Source of the DNA: Pardosa pseudoannulata
Taxonomy: Eukaryota; Arthropoda; Arachnida; Araneae; Lycosidae
Length of the DNA: 64,000 nucleotides
Assembly (NCBI GenBank): GCA_032207245.1
Contig: CM063502.1
Span: 141,351,495-141,415,494, forward strand
Direction: 5' to 3'
A program made the position numbers and the translations under genes. The number at the start of each line of letters is the position of its first letter. Positions within the stretch are counted from its first letter, which is position 1. The notes under the pieces were generated by a model. It was not told the origin of the DNA. It was given only the letters and a program-made list of their open reading frames with translations, and ran no database searches. Of the stretch, positions 13,600 through 26,300 are shown piece after piece.

Positions 13600-13850
13600 C
13601 CAGTATAAGGCTTATTTACGGTACCTTCAAACTATCAATCCCTTCGGTGGCTACACAAATTGAGGACCAAACATGCTTGAGACCTAACTATTGGGGGTTC
13701 CGCGTAAGGTTGACCACCTCGCCGTGACATATGCTTCGCACCGCAGGGTCCTTTGTTTCGAAAACGGAGATTGGCACCGCAGGCCATGGCCCCCAAGTTG
13801 GGCTGTTGCGCCGAGAAGTGTTTTTGAGACAGTTAAGTTTTCCAGACTTT
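13600..13850. other. GC-elevated island, unidentified
   Basis: A 60-codon frame exists on the + strand (13691-13882) but has no recognisable motif. The composition change is sharp, so a transposon or SINE fragment is the likeliest source. Confidence 0.35.
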
Positions 13851-15834
13851 ATTTAAAAAAAGGTGCATTAAATTTATTTTAATTTCTTTACCTATATATG
13901 CTTCTATTTATTCATTTATCATTTGTTACACATTTTTATTCCTTATATCTACTTAAACTATACTATATTTAAATAAAATTATCTTCAGTAATATCATTAG
14001 TAACATAACACAATCAAATATGCATCAATCATATAATGGAAGTTAATTGCTGACATTAAATAACACATATAAAATTTCCAGACAAATTATTTAATAAAAT
14101 AAAAATGTAATATATAAGTAATGATTATTAATTTTCGTATGAATTATTAAATGTTTAATTGCATATTACGTCTTTCATCTGAGAAACCTTCATTATCTGT
14201 TTTAACTAAAATAACCAAATACTATTAAGTGACAAAAAATCGGTATATTTTCAAAACTGTCTTATATTATTACACTGATTATTTATTGATTTTTGAGAAA
14301 AATATCCTTTGTCAATTCTTAGTTTAAGTGTTCATAAGATGCACTTGGTTATATAATTGATTATATAGTTTATCAATAAACTCGTTGAATAATATGCGGC
14401 AGAATAAAAAGATAGTTTTTATAGCAACATAAGGCGATGTTTGCATCAAACCTTCTATGTTCATCGTGCTGCATACGGCACAGAACATTTAGATGCCCAC
14501 CCTTTTACTGACGACTAGTCGTTTTGCCGACAATGGAACATCTGCTGATAGTGTTTGTATAAAAGGTTCTTTTAGAACTGCCGGAGTTACTGTCGGGAAA
14601 ACATTCCTCACAAAAGTTCCCCTGATACTTTAACAAGATTACTGATATTTCATATAAAGTATAGCAGATGTAGCAAGGCAAATTTTATGTTCATTAAATC
14701 GAATCGAGGAAGGAAAATACTCCTGATAAGTTTACATAATTCAAAATGCAAACAAGATACAAGAAACTGGATGAAATAATTCTCAATTCAAAACCAACTT
14801 CTGAGAAACGAAATGACCATGAAAATTTAATAGATTGTGTTGGATATATCCTGCATTTAAAATTGTAATTTTGCTTATCTTTATATATTTATACTAATAA
14901 ATATTTATAAATACCTTTCAGTAATAATATCCTATTTTGTCATTTTTACCTAATTCTGTTTTAATATTTTTTATTTCATATTTCTTTATTTTGCTACTTT
15001 TATTCAGTAATTACCGTTAATAGTTGTTTTTCATTGTTTTAAAAATATCTGAAAGAAATCGTACCTTAAGTGTTCCAGCTACTCATAAGAACCAATTTCA
15101 ATATTTACATTTTTAGCCAGAAAAACATTTTGTTTCTTACTGGGTCTGGGGACAATTTGCACCTGTAGAGCTGTTGCACATATTGTCTCTTTTGTTCGTT
15201 CTTGAACAATAAAAGTCGACGAAAAGACCAGTCAGGGAAAATGCTGATAAAACATTTTTTGAAATTAAGAAATTAAATATTCAAAACAGTTTCAATTTAT
15301 CATGCTATAAAAAAATTGTTTGCATTATTAATATATTTTAGGTTTAGAGATTAGCAAAGATAGTTAGCTTTTATTTGATATAACAAATATAAGTTTCTAT
15401 TTTTTTTTTCATTTTTGGAAATTATCGCTCTGTGTGTGAGAACAGAATAACTTGAGTTCATTTTTATTTAGAGAAATTTTCATATTTATACGTTATAGCA
15501 AAATTTAAGTTTTCTATGAATTTTTAAGTTATTTCCGGCAACCGGCAAAAACAATTGGCCTGTTACTTTCTCTTAATACCCGTCTTCCATCGTTGCAATT
15601 TTAATTCATAAATTAGCATGTTGGCGTTTCTGAAGGACAAATATTATGTATATCATGATGTTTATATATTGTAAAAGTAAGAACAAAAACACGAAAATAT
15701 CTGCATTTATCTTTTATGAGTGTATGAGATAGTCGAGAGGGGATGTTTGTTAACCCTAATGTTTTCTTTAATGTATATATTTTGAGTGTTTTTTTATTCT
15801 TTAGCCTTATGTAACACAAATTAAAATTACATCC

Positions 15835-15955
15835 ATGATCTAAGAAAAAAATTATTCTAAACAGAGCAGAACTCTTTAATTTACATCAAATCAAAATTAG
15901 GTTGTTATAATGCAGTTTTGTTCAGCTCTAAAGATACTATGCCCTCTTAAAAAAA
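15835..15955 (+). repeat. dispersed repeat X, copy 1
   Basis: About 120 bases containing TTATTCTAAACAGA and ATAATGC align with 37880-38005 in the same order and orientation, at moderate divergence. No coding capacity or termini were recognised. Confidence 0.6.
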
Positions 15956-16063
15956 TAATTGGATTTATTTGATTTTACTTTATTTCAGGAAAGTAAGATT
16001 AATTTTAAATAATTTCAGTTTTTCAATGTGATTTTTCTAATAGTTCCTTTTGTTTCGTTTCAG

Positions 16064-16084
16064 CAATCTCTTTTCGGTAAATAG
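16064..16084 (+). CDS. terminal coding exon
   Basis: After the acceptor TTTCGTTTCAG the frame set by the exon at 8665-8856 (phase 0) reads Q-S-L-F-G-K and stops at TAG. The predicted protein would thus end SGVQSLFGK. The segment contains GGTAAAT, so a 12-13-base microexon spliced further on is possible but less likely. The frame match, good acceptor and adjoining UTR-like sequence support this terminal exon. Confidence 0.6.
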   Translation, partial: QSLFGK

Positions 16085-16583
16085 TGGTTCGCAGCGGACC
16101 AGCCCAATAGACGAAGAGAGAGAGAGAAAATATTTTCGAATCCAAGCAATAGTGACCAGACGTGTGTGGGCCTATACCCCCCTCTGACAATCCATGACAA
16201 CATATTGATCACAATCAGTGGTCACCTTACATTGCTCTTTTCCAAATAGATTGAAACCTCCATATCAGTTCTTTCGGTATAGCAGAAGAAACTCGGCTTT
16301 CCATCATTACTACTTTAGAGTCAAGAAAAAACAAGTGTACAGGATCATTTAATTCAGCTCTCGTTGTGTTTTTTTATATGTGTTTGTTATGTGTGTAAGA
16401 AAAGATGCCATTCCACGTATTCTGTGTGTTCTAGCTGTTCCAAAAGAACTTATCCGTAATGCCTCCCTCATGTACCGAAATGATACAGCACCTGAATAGC
16501 ATATCAATTCATAGATAATATCATATTTTGTATAATTGTATAAATAGCTTTCATCTCAAATACATATTCCGCAATTCCTTATA

Positions 16584-16589
16584 AATAAA
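16584..16589 (+). terminator. poly(A) signal candidate, proximal
   Basis: AATAAA, about 500 bases after the predicted stop codon. Confidence 0.35.
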
Positions 16590-19500
16590 TATAATTTTCC
16601 TACTAACTATTTAAACTGTATACTGAAAAAGTATCGTATACTGAATTTTTAAAGATACTGAATGTGATGGTTAGATAATTAAAGCCCAAATACTTGCCTT
16701 TTAAGGAGCATGATATACATTTTAATTATCATTTACTTTACGAACAGTGCGTTTTATTTTACAGTATAACATTTGTACTTAAAGTTAGCTTTTTGAATTA
16801 ACTCAATAATATGATTTAAAAATAAACTTAAATAACTTTTTTTGGAATTAATTCATTTTTTTCTGATATATATAAATGGCACTTTCATTTATATTAAAAT
16901 ATAAATTTATTAGTATTAAATATCTTACTTGTTAGCTATATAATTTAAATCAAAACAATGTTGTAAACAATTTAAGCATGCTCACTACAATAATTCAGAA
17001 AATTCTATCCAGTAATTATGAGTTTCGTTTAAAATTTTGCATAAATTTTTCTTTAATAAAATACAAATTTAAATTTGTTGTAATATTTATCTTATGTCGG
17101 CACAAAATACAACTACTGAATTAAAAAGGAAAATATCATAGAACAAAATTGAAAATAAAAATTAATTAAAAAATGAAATTGAACTTAAACAAAACAAAAT
17201 AAAAAATAGCTTTCAATGAATTTTAAAAAAATTAAGGTATGAAATATTTACACTTATACGAGTAATAAAAAATAAAATGATTTTTGAGAAAACCCCAACA
17301 CTATTACATAACATTTTTATTACATTTTTAATAAAATATTATTACTCTTTCTTCCGACGCATTTAAAATTTCAGAAATGTAAGCCTGTTACCATTGATAA
17401 TTCGTATAAATTAAAGATTAACATTCTTAAACCTCTACAGTTTAAATTTCATATATTTTGCTTTCATGCTTTCCTTGTTTTAAATATTTGATTCCCTTGT
17501 TTAAATAAAATATATAAAACATATTTTAATTGTACTAAAATATTTTAACAAGAAGTAACAAGAGTTACGAATAAATACATATTTGCTCCAAATATGTATA
17601 ACTTTAATCAATCATGAAACTTAAAATTCTAGTTCGTGTAAAAATAAAGTAGTAGTTTAAAAATAGTATTGTATTTAACAGTTGTTAATTAAGATTTATT
17701 AAATCTTCACAATAGTTATCTTCATTATTATCTAGATTTCAAAAAGTTGTTTGTCAATATTGAAACATTCTTCTAACTATTGCCACAATTTTGGAAATAC
17801 AAGCTATATTTTTTCTTGTGGTAATAGAATTTGCCGATTCCTTGAAAGGTGCTTGTATTCCTTCCACACTTGAGCGAGCCAGTACGACCTTTTAAAATTT
17901 TATTCATATTATTTGTCTTTTGAAGAAGCGGACAACGATAGATTTCCTTAGGGGATCATGTACAGCTATGTTTCAGTGATACGGAAAGACAGAATGCAAA
18001 TAAACGTGTTTGTTCTGTAAAAGGTTTAATGTAGTGATACACTCTTTCTTTGAAACAGAGATAAGCCTAAGAAAAATAGTAACTATGAATCGCTTTGGCG
18101 AGTTAGAGATCAATAGACGCTTCAATACTTTTACTAAAAATTTCATCCGATGTATTTTATTGATATTAACTCATTTATTCCTTCCTCAATATTCACATCC
18201 GTAATCTATAGTTTGGATCTAAGTACTTGCATCCTTTCTTTCACTATCGCTCTAAATAGAGACAAAATTTCATCAGGTGTGCTATATTTACTATTTAGAA
18301 GAGTGAATATTTTAGCAATGATTCCGAAGTGTGCAATTTTTTAAGATCTCATTTCATGGATTCGCTGTTTAATAGTTTTTCCTAATCTTATTCGCCTAGT
18401 TGATGTTGCTTTCATTGTAAAAAGCTTAGCAAGCGCTCACATGTTTCGAAGCACTTCATTTGAATGTCTCCCTACTCAACCCGTAACATGATTCAGTCCG
18501 TGGACAACCAAATTTTGGTAGGGCTGCCTTCTTGCTCACTGAGTGGAGATGAAAAAAAAATTCTATGCAGTGGTGGTTTCTTAGCAGTCTGTTTGTTAAA
18601 AATAGCAGGTGTATAGATTTGACATTATGTTTCTTACATGTACTAGAGGAGTTAGTTCACAAAAGGAGTCATCAACACACTTACACTTATTTAAGCAACC
18701 TTTTGCGTCTACAAGGTAACGGATGAGTACCTTTTAAGTTTTAATCAATTACTATTGAAATTAAGTACAAGTTTTCTCAATGGAGAAAAGCATTCAAATT
18801 TTATTTTATACTATTCTACGCTTCTACACGAGAGCAATTTTGCTTTAGCAAACTTTAGGTTTCCCGTCGGTGCCAGAATGCAAATAAAAATAGATTTCTA
18901 TTTAATATAAAGTGACAGAAAACAGGAGGATAATATTTTTAAAGTTGAGGAGATTAGAAAACTTATATTACAAATATTATTTATGGATATTTTATTTTTT
19001 ACTACGGGAGCTTGCAAGTTGAAATGCCTTTATCTCCCTTTGAATGCAGAAATGCTGCTTCTAACTCAATTTTGGACAATCATTTAAAGAGTATTTGCAT
19101 GCTTCCTGCCTGATAATCTGAATATTTCCAATTAAAATGACCTCAGTCCGGGATGAAGCCGTAACAGTTCTTTACAATTAATCAAAAATGTACAGCATTT
19201 TGGATGTCCTCGTTTACAGAAATGTAGGATATATTTACAAATTGAATCATTACTCTACACAAAGAGCAATAACAAATAAATGGAAGCAACGTTTATTCGT
19301 AGCTTTAGAGCAATGTTTTCTTATTTGTTGTTATATATTTATATACAGTATTACATCTCATTGCAAAGCATATCAAGTTAGGAATATTGCTTTCTCTAGT
19401 ACTGACAAGAAAATATTTTAATGTCAGCAAAAATGCAAAACACTATTTGCTGTTCAGAAACAACCATCACACAGCAAACTCCACTAAAACCTCACGTTAA

Positions 19501-19955
19501 GAGATCAGAAAACGTTGTATTCCATGTGTTTGTTATTATTAGGACAATATTGCTCTATTCAGCGTGTTACATACATCGAATGGTAAAAAGTGAAAAGAAT
19601 GTCAAATGTTCCAATCACACTTATGTTGAAAGAGCATTTTCAATGAGTTCTTCTCAACCAAAATATTAAAGTACCTTGTGGCCTACTCAACCATTCTTTG
19701 TGCACGCCTATAGCAATATACATGTTCTTTTGATCAAAGTCTTCTTCTGATATCATTGTACAGACTGTTTAAAAAAAGAAAATACTAATTCGTAGCCTCA
19801 GGTGGCGTTTGACGTGTTTTTGTGTTTGTATTTCATGTCTTCATGTGCTAAAGGTGTTACTATAATCTGTCAGTTCTTTTATGTATTATATGTTCTTTAA
19901 TTGCAATGTTTAGAAATACCTGTTGGTTTGAATGTCATTTACAATTAAGGATAAA

Positions 19956-19961
19956 AATAAA
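19956..19961 (+). terminator. poly(A) signal candidate, distal
   Basis: AATAAA is followed at a suitable distance by a GT-rich element (CTCTCGGTGTTTATTG). UTR-like mixed-composition sequence precedes it. Confidence 0.4.
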
Positions 19962-19984
19962 TTTTATGCATGTCTACTCTCGGT

Positions 19985-21199
19985 GTTTATTGAGTACCAT
20001 AAAATCACATAATACACACTTCAGAGCATTTTAAGATAATGTCTAAACATTTGGAATACTTTTCAGGTTAAATACGCAAATAAAAGTATCCTATTAAAAC
20101 CTGGTAAAATTTATTTTGTTTATCATAAATAAAGTACAACTGTAACTATGTTTAATCTGATATAGTTAAACAAATTTATTTAGTTGAATAAAAAGTTGCT
20201 AATGCTCATGTGACAGGTAACTAAAACAATTAAGCATAGTAATCTTTTTCCCAAGTTTCATACAGTAAAACCGAGTTTTACTGTATGCTTCAAATCGGAA
20301 GTGTAAATTAGACAAAATTGTTAGCATATCAAGTTGCACCATTTATTATTAAATTATTTTATCTGGTAAATTTAAAGAATTCTTTAAGACTTAAAATCTT
20401 AAAAAGCACTAGAAATATACTAATGGAAAAAGCGGACATTACACGTCAACTTTCTTTGGCACATTCTTAGGTATTTTTCAAAAACTTATCTAAATAAAGA
20501 TGAATATTGTATGATTAGAGTCCTTTACATGCTAAATATACGGAATTTTTCAGCATAGTTTCGTGCAAAAGCAAATGGCATATTTCATTTTAAAACCTTG
20601 AGTAAGTTATATATATTTTTTTGTTTTCATTTATATCTTAATTTCTACAATTGGAATCGACTACAGGTTAATATAAAAAAGAATTGTTACCATAAATAAT
20701 AATGTAGAGATAGATTTTTTTGCAACTAAAAATGGCAAAACATGATATTGAAATAAAAAGTTATTTAACTGAACGATGCTTTCTTTTTATTGTCAGTACT
20801 TTTACTAACTCTACAATTACAGTTTTGACTAAAAGAAAACTACTAATTAACAAAGAATATATATATAACTCAATATCATCTGTATTATAATTTACTTTAA
20901 TGAGTTCGCTCTAAAAAATGCTTCTCTGGTATTATATTAAATAGCTTTAATGTACAGGTTGCGATTTCATCGTAAGTACGCTATCTATAATTTATATGAA
21001 CTTTAATCTGAATTCACGGGGCAATTAAAGGAAAAACAGGAATATTCATTTTTGACATACATGAATCAAAGATTAAAAATTTAATTCTTTTTCAGTGACA
21101 TTTCAGTGACCTAAATCATTCAAATGTAACAACAAGCACCGAACTCTTCCTCATTAAGGCTCCCTGATATGACACATCGGTAGACATCTCTAAATATTT
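19985..21199. other. AT-rich noncoding stretch
   Basis: Holds the hairpin at 20259-20287; nothing else recognised. Confidence 0.4.
20259..20287. repeat. perfect 13-bp hairpin with 3-base loop
   Basis: CATACAGTAAAAC is exactly inverted after CGA. A tight loop of this kind is characteristic of cruciform or foldback fragments; no family was identified. Confidence 0.8.
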
Positions 21200-21919
21200 A
21201 GGGGTCATACGACTGTTAAATCGACAAAAAATTAAATTTTTCAGACAAAATATATGTGAAAAGAAATTCAGTTATGAACGTTTTACAACAACCTGCGTAA
21301 AAAGTTCCAATATTGAGAGGAGCTATGAATAAAAACGTTCCAGCTGTTTACTGTAAAGGAATTTAACTTACAAAATTTTAACTTAATTTTTCTCAATTTT
21401 TTTTCAATAACGCGCATGTTATCTCAAAAAGTTTTTAATATTTTTTCATGAAATTTTTAAGGTTGTACAAATATAGTTTTCATCCGATTGAACATAAATT
21501 TTCTTGTATATTCCCTAAAATATGTTGTTGTTGTTTAATGATAAATTTTTAATTTTTAAGGAAAAAATAATTTTTTTTCAAATATTTTTTTAAAAAATAT
21601 ATGTATTTTAAATACATACAAATTTAGGTTAAAAGTTATTTTGAGATAGTGTAGTATGTTTTAAAACATAAGTTTGTCTTTAACTTAATTGTATTTTTAG
21701 TTATAATGTGCGTTACCCTTGATATCATTTTTGTTAATAACAAAATGTCTCTTATTTAAAAATTTATAACAAAAATGAATGAGATATGTAAGTAAATGAA
21801 ATAATTTTTTCTAACTATTTTAACAAATTTATGTTTGTAAAACTGGTAGTTTTCAAGTTATGAGAAATCTAAAATGATAATTATTTTACATTTTTTCGAC
21901 TTTTAAGAGTATGACCCCT
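21200..21919. mobile_element. non-autonomous DNA transposon, GGGGTCATAC ends
   Basis: The 720-bp segment starts AGGGGTCATAC and ends GTATGACCCCT. After a small mismatch zone the match continues (TCGACAAAAAATT against the inverse of ATTTTTTCGA), giving imperfect terminal inverted repeats of about 35 bp. The interior is AT-rich with no coding frame. I could not define a clear target duplication, so the superfamily is open. Confidence 0.65.
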
Positions 21920-22439
21920 TCAGTGCCAGTTTGCTGAATGATATTTTCTTCTGTGTGAAGATAATTATATAAAACTGTTGTAATGCACAATTTAAAGTAT
22001 CGAAGAACTTCTGTTTACATTTTTCCATTATCCAAACACTCTTAATTTTTATATGTCACTTAACTAAAACTATCAGCGCTTTCTTCTGAGGTATTGAAAT
22101 AAAGCTACATTCAGTCAATCACTACTAATTTTTGGCTTCAGTAACACTTCCCGCGCTGATAGTCTATTGGCCTTATCACAAGAGACAAACATACTGACAA
22201 TTGTTTCGCTCATCTCTTCCGTTTCGCAGTCGTATAGAAATACTCTACCACACGTTGATTTTCACGCACTAAACCGTACAGGTTAAGCAAACAGGATAAT
22301 TGTAAATTTTAAGTTTTTTTCCATGCCTTTTTGATGACACAATACTTCTTCCATTAAAGATTTTTTTCCACAACAAACTAATCGTAAACTTTTAGAAGTT
22401 TAAGAAATCTAGAAATAAATAATTTCATGCTCATTTTTG

Positions 22440-22920
22440 TTATATATTAAGACCTAGCGGGTTCGCACTGACAACCATTTCATGAGACTGTTTTGAGCTG
22501 TCGTTGGATAAAATGCATATGAAATGTAGTCGTTCTTAAAATTCGGCTTTTCCGATTCGATATGGGAGAAATCAAAATAGTCAAAGAAAATCAGCTAATC
22601 AGACATGAGAATGTGAGAGTGCAGATTTGAAGACGGTCGCTGTAGCATGTGTGATAGGGTTGTGCATTGATTTGGAGATAATTTGTATTGCAGATGTAAC
22701 ATGTGGAATGTCAGGGACAGAAATATTGTGTTGATGCATAATATTCCCGTAGATAAATAGGCCGAAAATGCCAGTTGCCCCCACTTTCTTTTCATTCAGG
22801 TAGTATTCCTATAACCCGCCAACGCCAGCATAGGATTCAAAGCTAATAAGGAAAGGTAAATTTGGATCGACTACTGTGACAGAACCACCTGTTCGAACTC
22901 TGATCTACTTCACATATATG
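22440..22920 (-). pseudogene. unidentified degraded coding sequence
   Basis: Reading the minus strand from about 22870, one frame gives DPNLPFLISFESYAGVGG, a stop, then EYYLNEKKVGATGIFGLF and about 45 more residues including MHQHNISVPDIPHV and ITHATATVFKS. A frame change near 22600 continues into FDYFDFSHIESEKPNF and NSLMKWLSVRTR. The balanced amino-acid composition, including W, H, P and G, in an AT-rich region is unlike chance translation. With one stop and one frameshift it looks like a decayed gene or transposon/viral relic. I do not recognise the family, and I saw no intron signals that would repair it. Confidence 0.4.
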
Positions 22921-25769
22921 CAGTAGTTCTATGTAAGACCTCGTGATAAATATTTTTTAAAATAAACTGAATTCGAAATAAAACTGTCCTATTGGAATAT
23001 TTACCCTAATATATAAATGAATTTCAATTATGTTGGTGTATCAATGATGAAAGAACGATTTATGATGTATGTTTATAGATAAGTATTATTGATGATCTTA
23101 AGATAAAAATAACAAATTTGAGATACATTTCATTTTAATGATTCCTTTTAGTACCGAAGTCGTTAACTAAATGATGATTTAACATTTATTAAACTAGTTA
23201 TTATATAAATTTTATATAAAACAACTATATTACATTTTTAATTCACTAGACTACTTTTTTGTCTAGTTAGTAAGATATCTTTAAACTGATTCATATATAA
23301 ACATCAAATTTATCTTAACTTTTTTTAATATATTCCTCTTGGAATCTATCAGTATCAAATTTCTAATCAAATCTTTTCTAAATCAAGTGTCAAAAATTAT
23401 TCCTTTTACAAATAACATTTGTAACTGTTAATTACTGTTGATTCTGGATACTTCAACGCTTTCCACACGCATTTTTCATTTATATGGCAATTATTTAAAA
23501 CCCCTTTAATAAAATCAATCTGAAAAGAAGTTACCATGTCTCTTCCACTACTGTTTACAACCATTATGCTTGATACTTTTTATTCACTAACTTTACAATT
23601 CTATACGTATATCTCTCTTAATAGCAACCACCAAATGAGCATAACAGTCCATATACGTAGGGGTCCGGAAAATATTTCAGTATTGTATTTTTACAAGAAT
23701 AATTATAGTTTTAGAATTACGCAAATGTTTTGAAACTAAAGTTAAAATCAATGTTAAACTAAAAACATAAGTTGTCTATTAAAACTAATTCCTTGTTCCT
23801 CAAAACTCTGTAAATTCTTTCGCAAAGTTTGGTTATGAATTTTAGAAGTCTAATTAATAATTAATTAGACTAACTATAGGTTTTTTTAAAGAAAGTTACT
23901 TATTTTTTAAGAGTTAACACTGCTGTAAAGTATTTTCTTCTTGCTCTCAAAAGTAACTCTAGAATAGTTAGTAAATTTAATTGGTTCATGTGTTAACCTC
24001 GCATACGAGAGCAGTTATTTTCGTAAGAAGCCATAGAAATCCTTTTAAAAGAAACCTCACACTATCACAGCTGCCTGAAACTGTGGAATGCAGACTCTAG
24101 ACGAAACGCTGTCTATCTGTTTAAAGAAAATTGCAGTTTTATTAATTTATTGTTTTTTAAAAGTTGTATACAATGCGTGGTCTGGATGCTGCAACAATTT
24201 CAATCTTATTATATTTTAAATATGTTTTCTGTTTTGTCATTATTTGTCAATGTGTATCAGGACATATTTGAAGAATTTCTTCAACCATTTAAATCATAGA
24301 TTCTCACGATCATTGCACTAATAAGTTGCCTATGAGAAAAACTATAAACGATTTTTCTGGATCACAAACAATTATCAAGAATTATAATTCAATACCTGTA
24401 ATATATTTTAATTATTTTATTTAAGATTTTAAGACTCATATTTTTATAAACTAAACAATTATTTCCAGTCTGACTGCATTTCTTAATATGTCCATATTTT
24501 TTGAGCCATTTCTAATTATCCTTATCTTAAGTTTTCTTTACTTACGATACTGAGAGCTATTTAAAAATAACTATTCCTCTAATGTATTAACGTTTTATAT
24601 ATTGATAAGTAAAAAAACTATATTATTTATACTCTTTGCACTAAACAGTTTTATTAGTTTCTCTTGGAAGACATAAATATAACCACATTTCTTAGCAAAT
24701 ATTGATCGCTTTCTATTAAATATATTTTTTGTCAACATATTTCTTTAAAAATTTTGAGTATAAATTGCATCTTTTACTTCTATACTTCATTTTCCCATTA
24801 TTAAAAAAATTTTTCCTTGTCTCTGACTTTTATTTCGCACAATATTTTATCTACAATTCGAGCAAAATTTTTCTTTATAGTGGTTTAAACTTTGTGAATA
24901 TATGTGTATTAACCTTTTGTGTGACCACCATCTTTATTTACCACATTTATGAACGTGTGTATTGTGGCTTTTCTACTTATTAATATCTATAACGTTAATA
25001 TATTAAAAGAAATAATATAGCTCTCAATATAGTAAGTAAGGAAAACTTAAGATATGGATCATTAAACATGGCTCCATACGAAATGGAAATGTTAAAAACT
25101 GTACTCAGTTAAACTTGAAATAATCATGTATAATGTGTGTACTAATGGGTCACAATAACTCCCAAGCTATTTCTACAGAATATAAATAGAGGAATATTTT
25201 AAATCTAAGTCAAAATATTAAATATGAATAAGTCTGAGGTACTACTGAAGAACCAGTTACCCCTCATATTTTGGCGATTTTTAAATGGCGCCAACTGAGC
25301 CATCCCTTTCGCGTGAAGTAACCGGAAGGCTGTGATATGAGAGGGAGCAGATTATCGACGGAAATAACGTAGCTATACTTATATTAAGCTATGGAAAATG
25401 AAAAATATAATAATAGTGCAACTAATGCAAACAAAACGGGGAAAGTAAGAATTAAGTTATACTTCAATTCTTCCAAATATTGTTTATTCATATATTGTTT
25501 GTGAATATTTAACGTAATTGAGGGGAGTTAATCCTGAAAAAATTTTAAAAATCTTTTTTTTTTTTTTTTTGAGATTCCTAAAATAATTCCTGATTTTTAG
25601 AAACAGAACAATTAAAAATTTCCTTTTATATGATATAAAACCAATAATAAAATAACAATAAAGAACTATCGCACATATATAGCTCAAATTTTCAAAGAAC
25701 ATTAAAAGGTTAGTACTTTTTACATTTAAAAATTCATTTAGAATTTATAGTATTGAACATTTTTTAACC
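22921..25769. other. AT-rich noncoding stretch
   Basis: No gene recognised. A small GC-elevated patch at 25235-25345 (containing TTACCCCTCATATTTTGGCG) may be a transposon terminus but has no visible partner. Confidence 0.35.
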
Positions 25770-26300
25770 AAGGGGGGGGGGTTGAGCCCCCCTTGAATGT
25801 TGTTGCAATTAATATATTAAGTTTATTTTCATTTTCGTAATATTTTGTATTGTATCAATAAGCAAAATAAACTGAAACACACTAGCTATAGAAGACAATA
25901 CTGAATTCGACCTCCGGTCATGAAAATAAAACACCAAACCTTCCAATTCATGCGAAAATTATAGAAAAAACATGAAATATCACTTTAAAATAAAAAAAAT
26001 ACATAGCTTTTCACCATTATAAAATTATAATTTTAATTTAAAAATAAATTAATTACTCAATAAATTTAAAAAATTAACCAAGGGGGGCAGAGCTCCCCCT
26101 TGACATCCCGGAAATGTAGGTACAATTAATATATAGTTCGTTTAAACCTTCAATGGCTCAGACCGAAATTTTGATTTATAAAACATGAGAAAGCACTTTA
26201 AAAAATCATAAATACACACTTAACTAACCGGAAACCCATTACAAAATAGTAATTTTATATATAATTAATCCATCAAAATCCTAAAAATATTTACACAAAA
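25770..26300. repeat. two ~305-bp repeat units with G-run/C-run hairpins
   Basis: Each unit starts AACCAAGGGGGG, with a short spacer and then the complementary C-run followed by TTGA (25768-25795 and 26074-26103), so each can form a GC hairpin. The downstream bodies share blocks such as CAATTAATATATA and a CATGA-AACACTTTA-type segment at moderate divergence. The second unit fades out near 26300. Confidence 0.6.

Larger units (their letters stand above)
16085..19961 (+). other. probable 3' untranslated region
   Basis: Immediately after the stop comes a purine run (GAAGAGAGAGAGAG) and sequence of mixed composition without coding frames, as in 3' UTRs. Two AATAAA signals could end it, at 16584 and at 19956, giving about 0.5 kb or 3.9 kb. 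The span 16600-17850 is very AT-rich and could instead lie beyond the gene. Confidence 0.4.
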
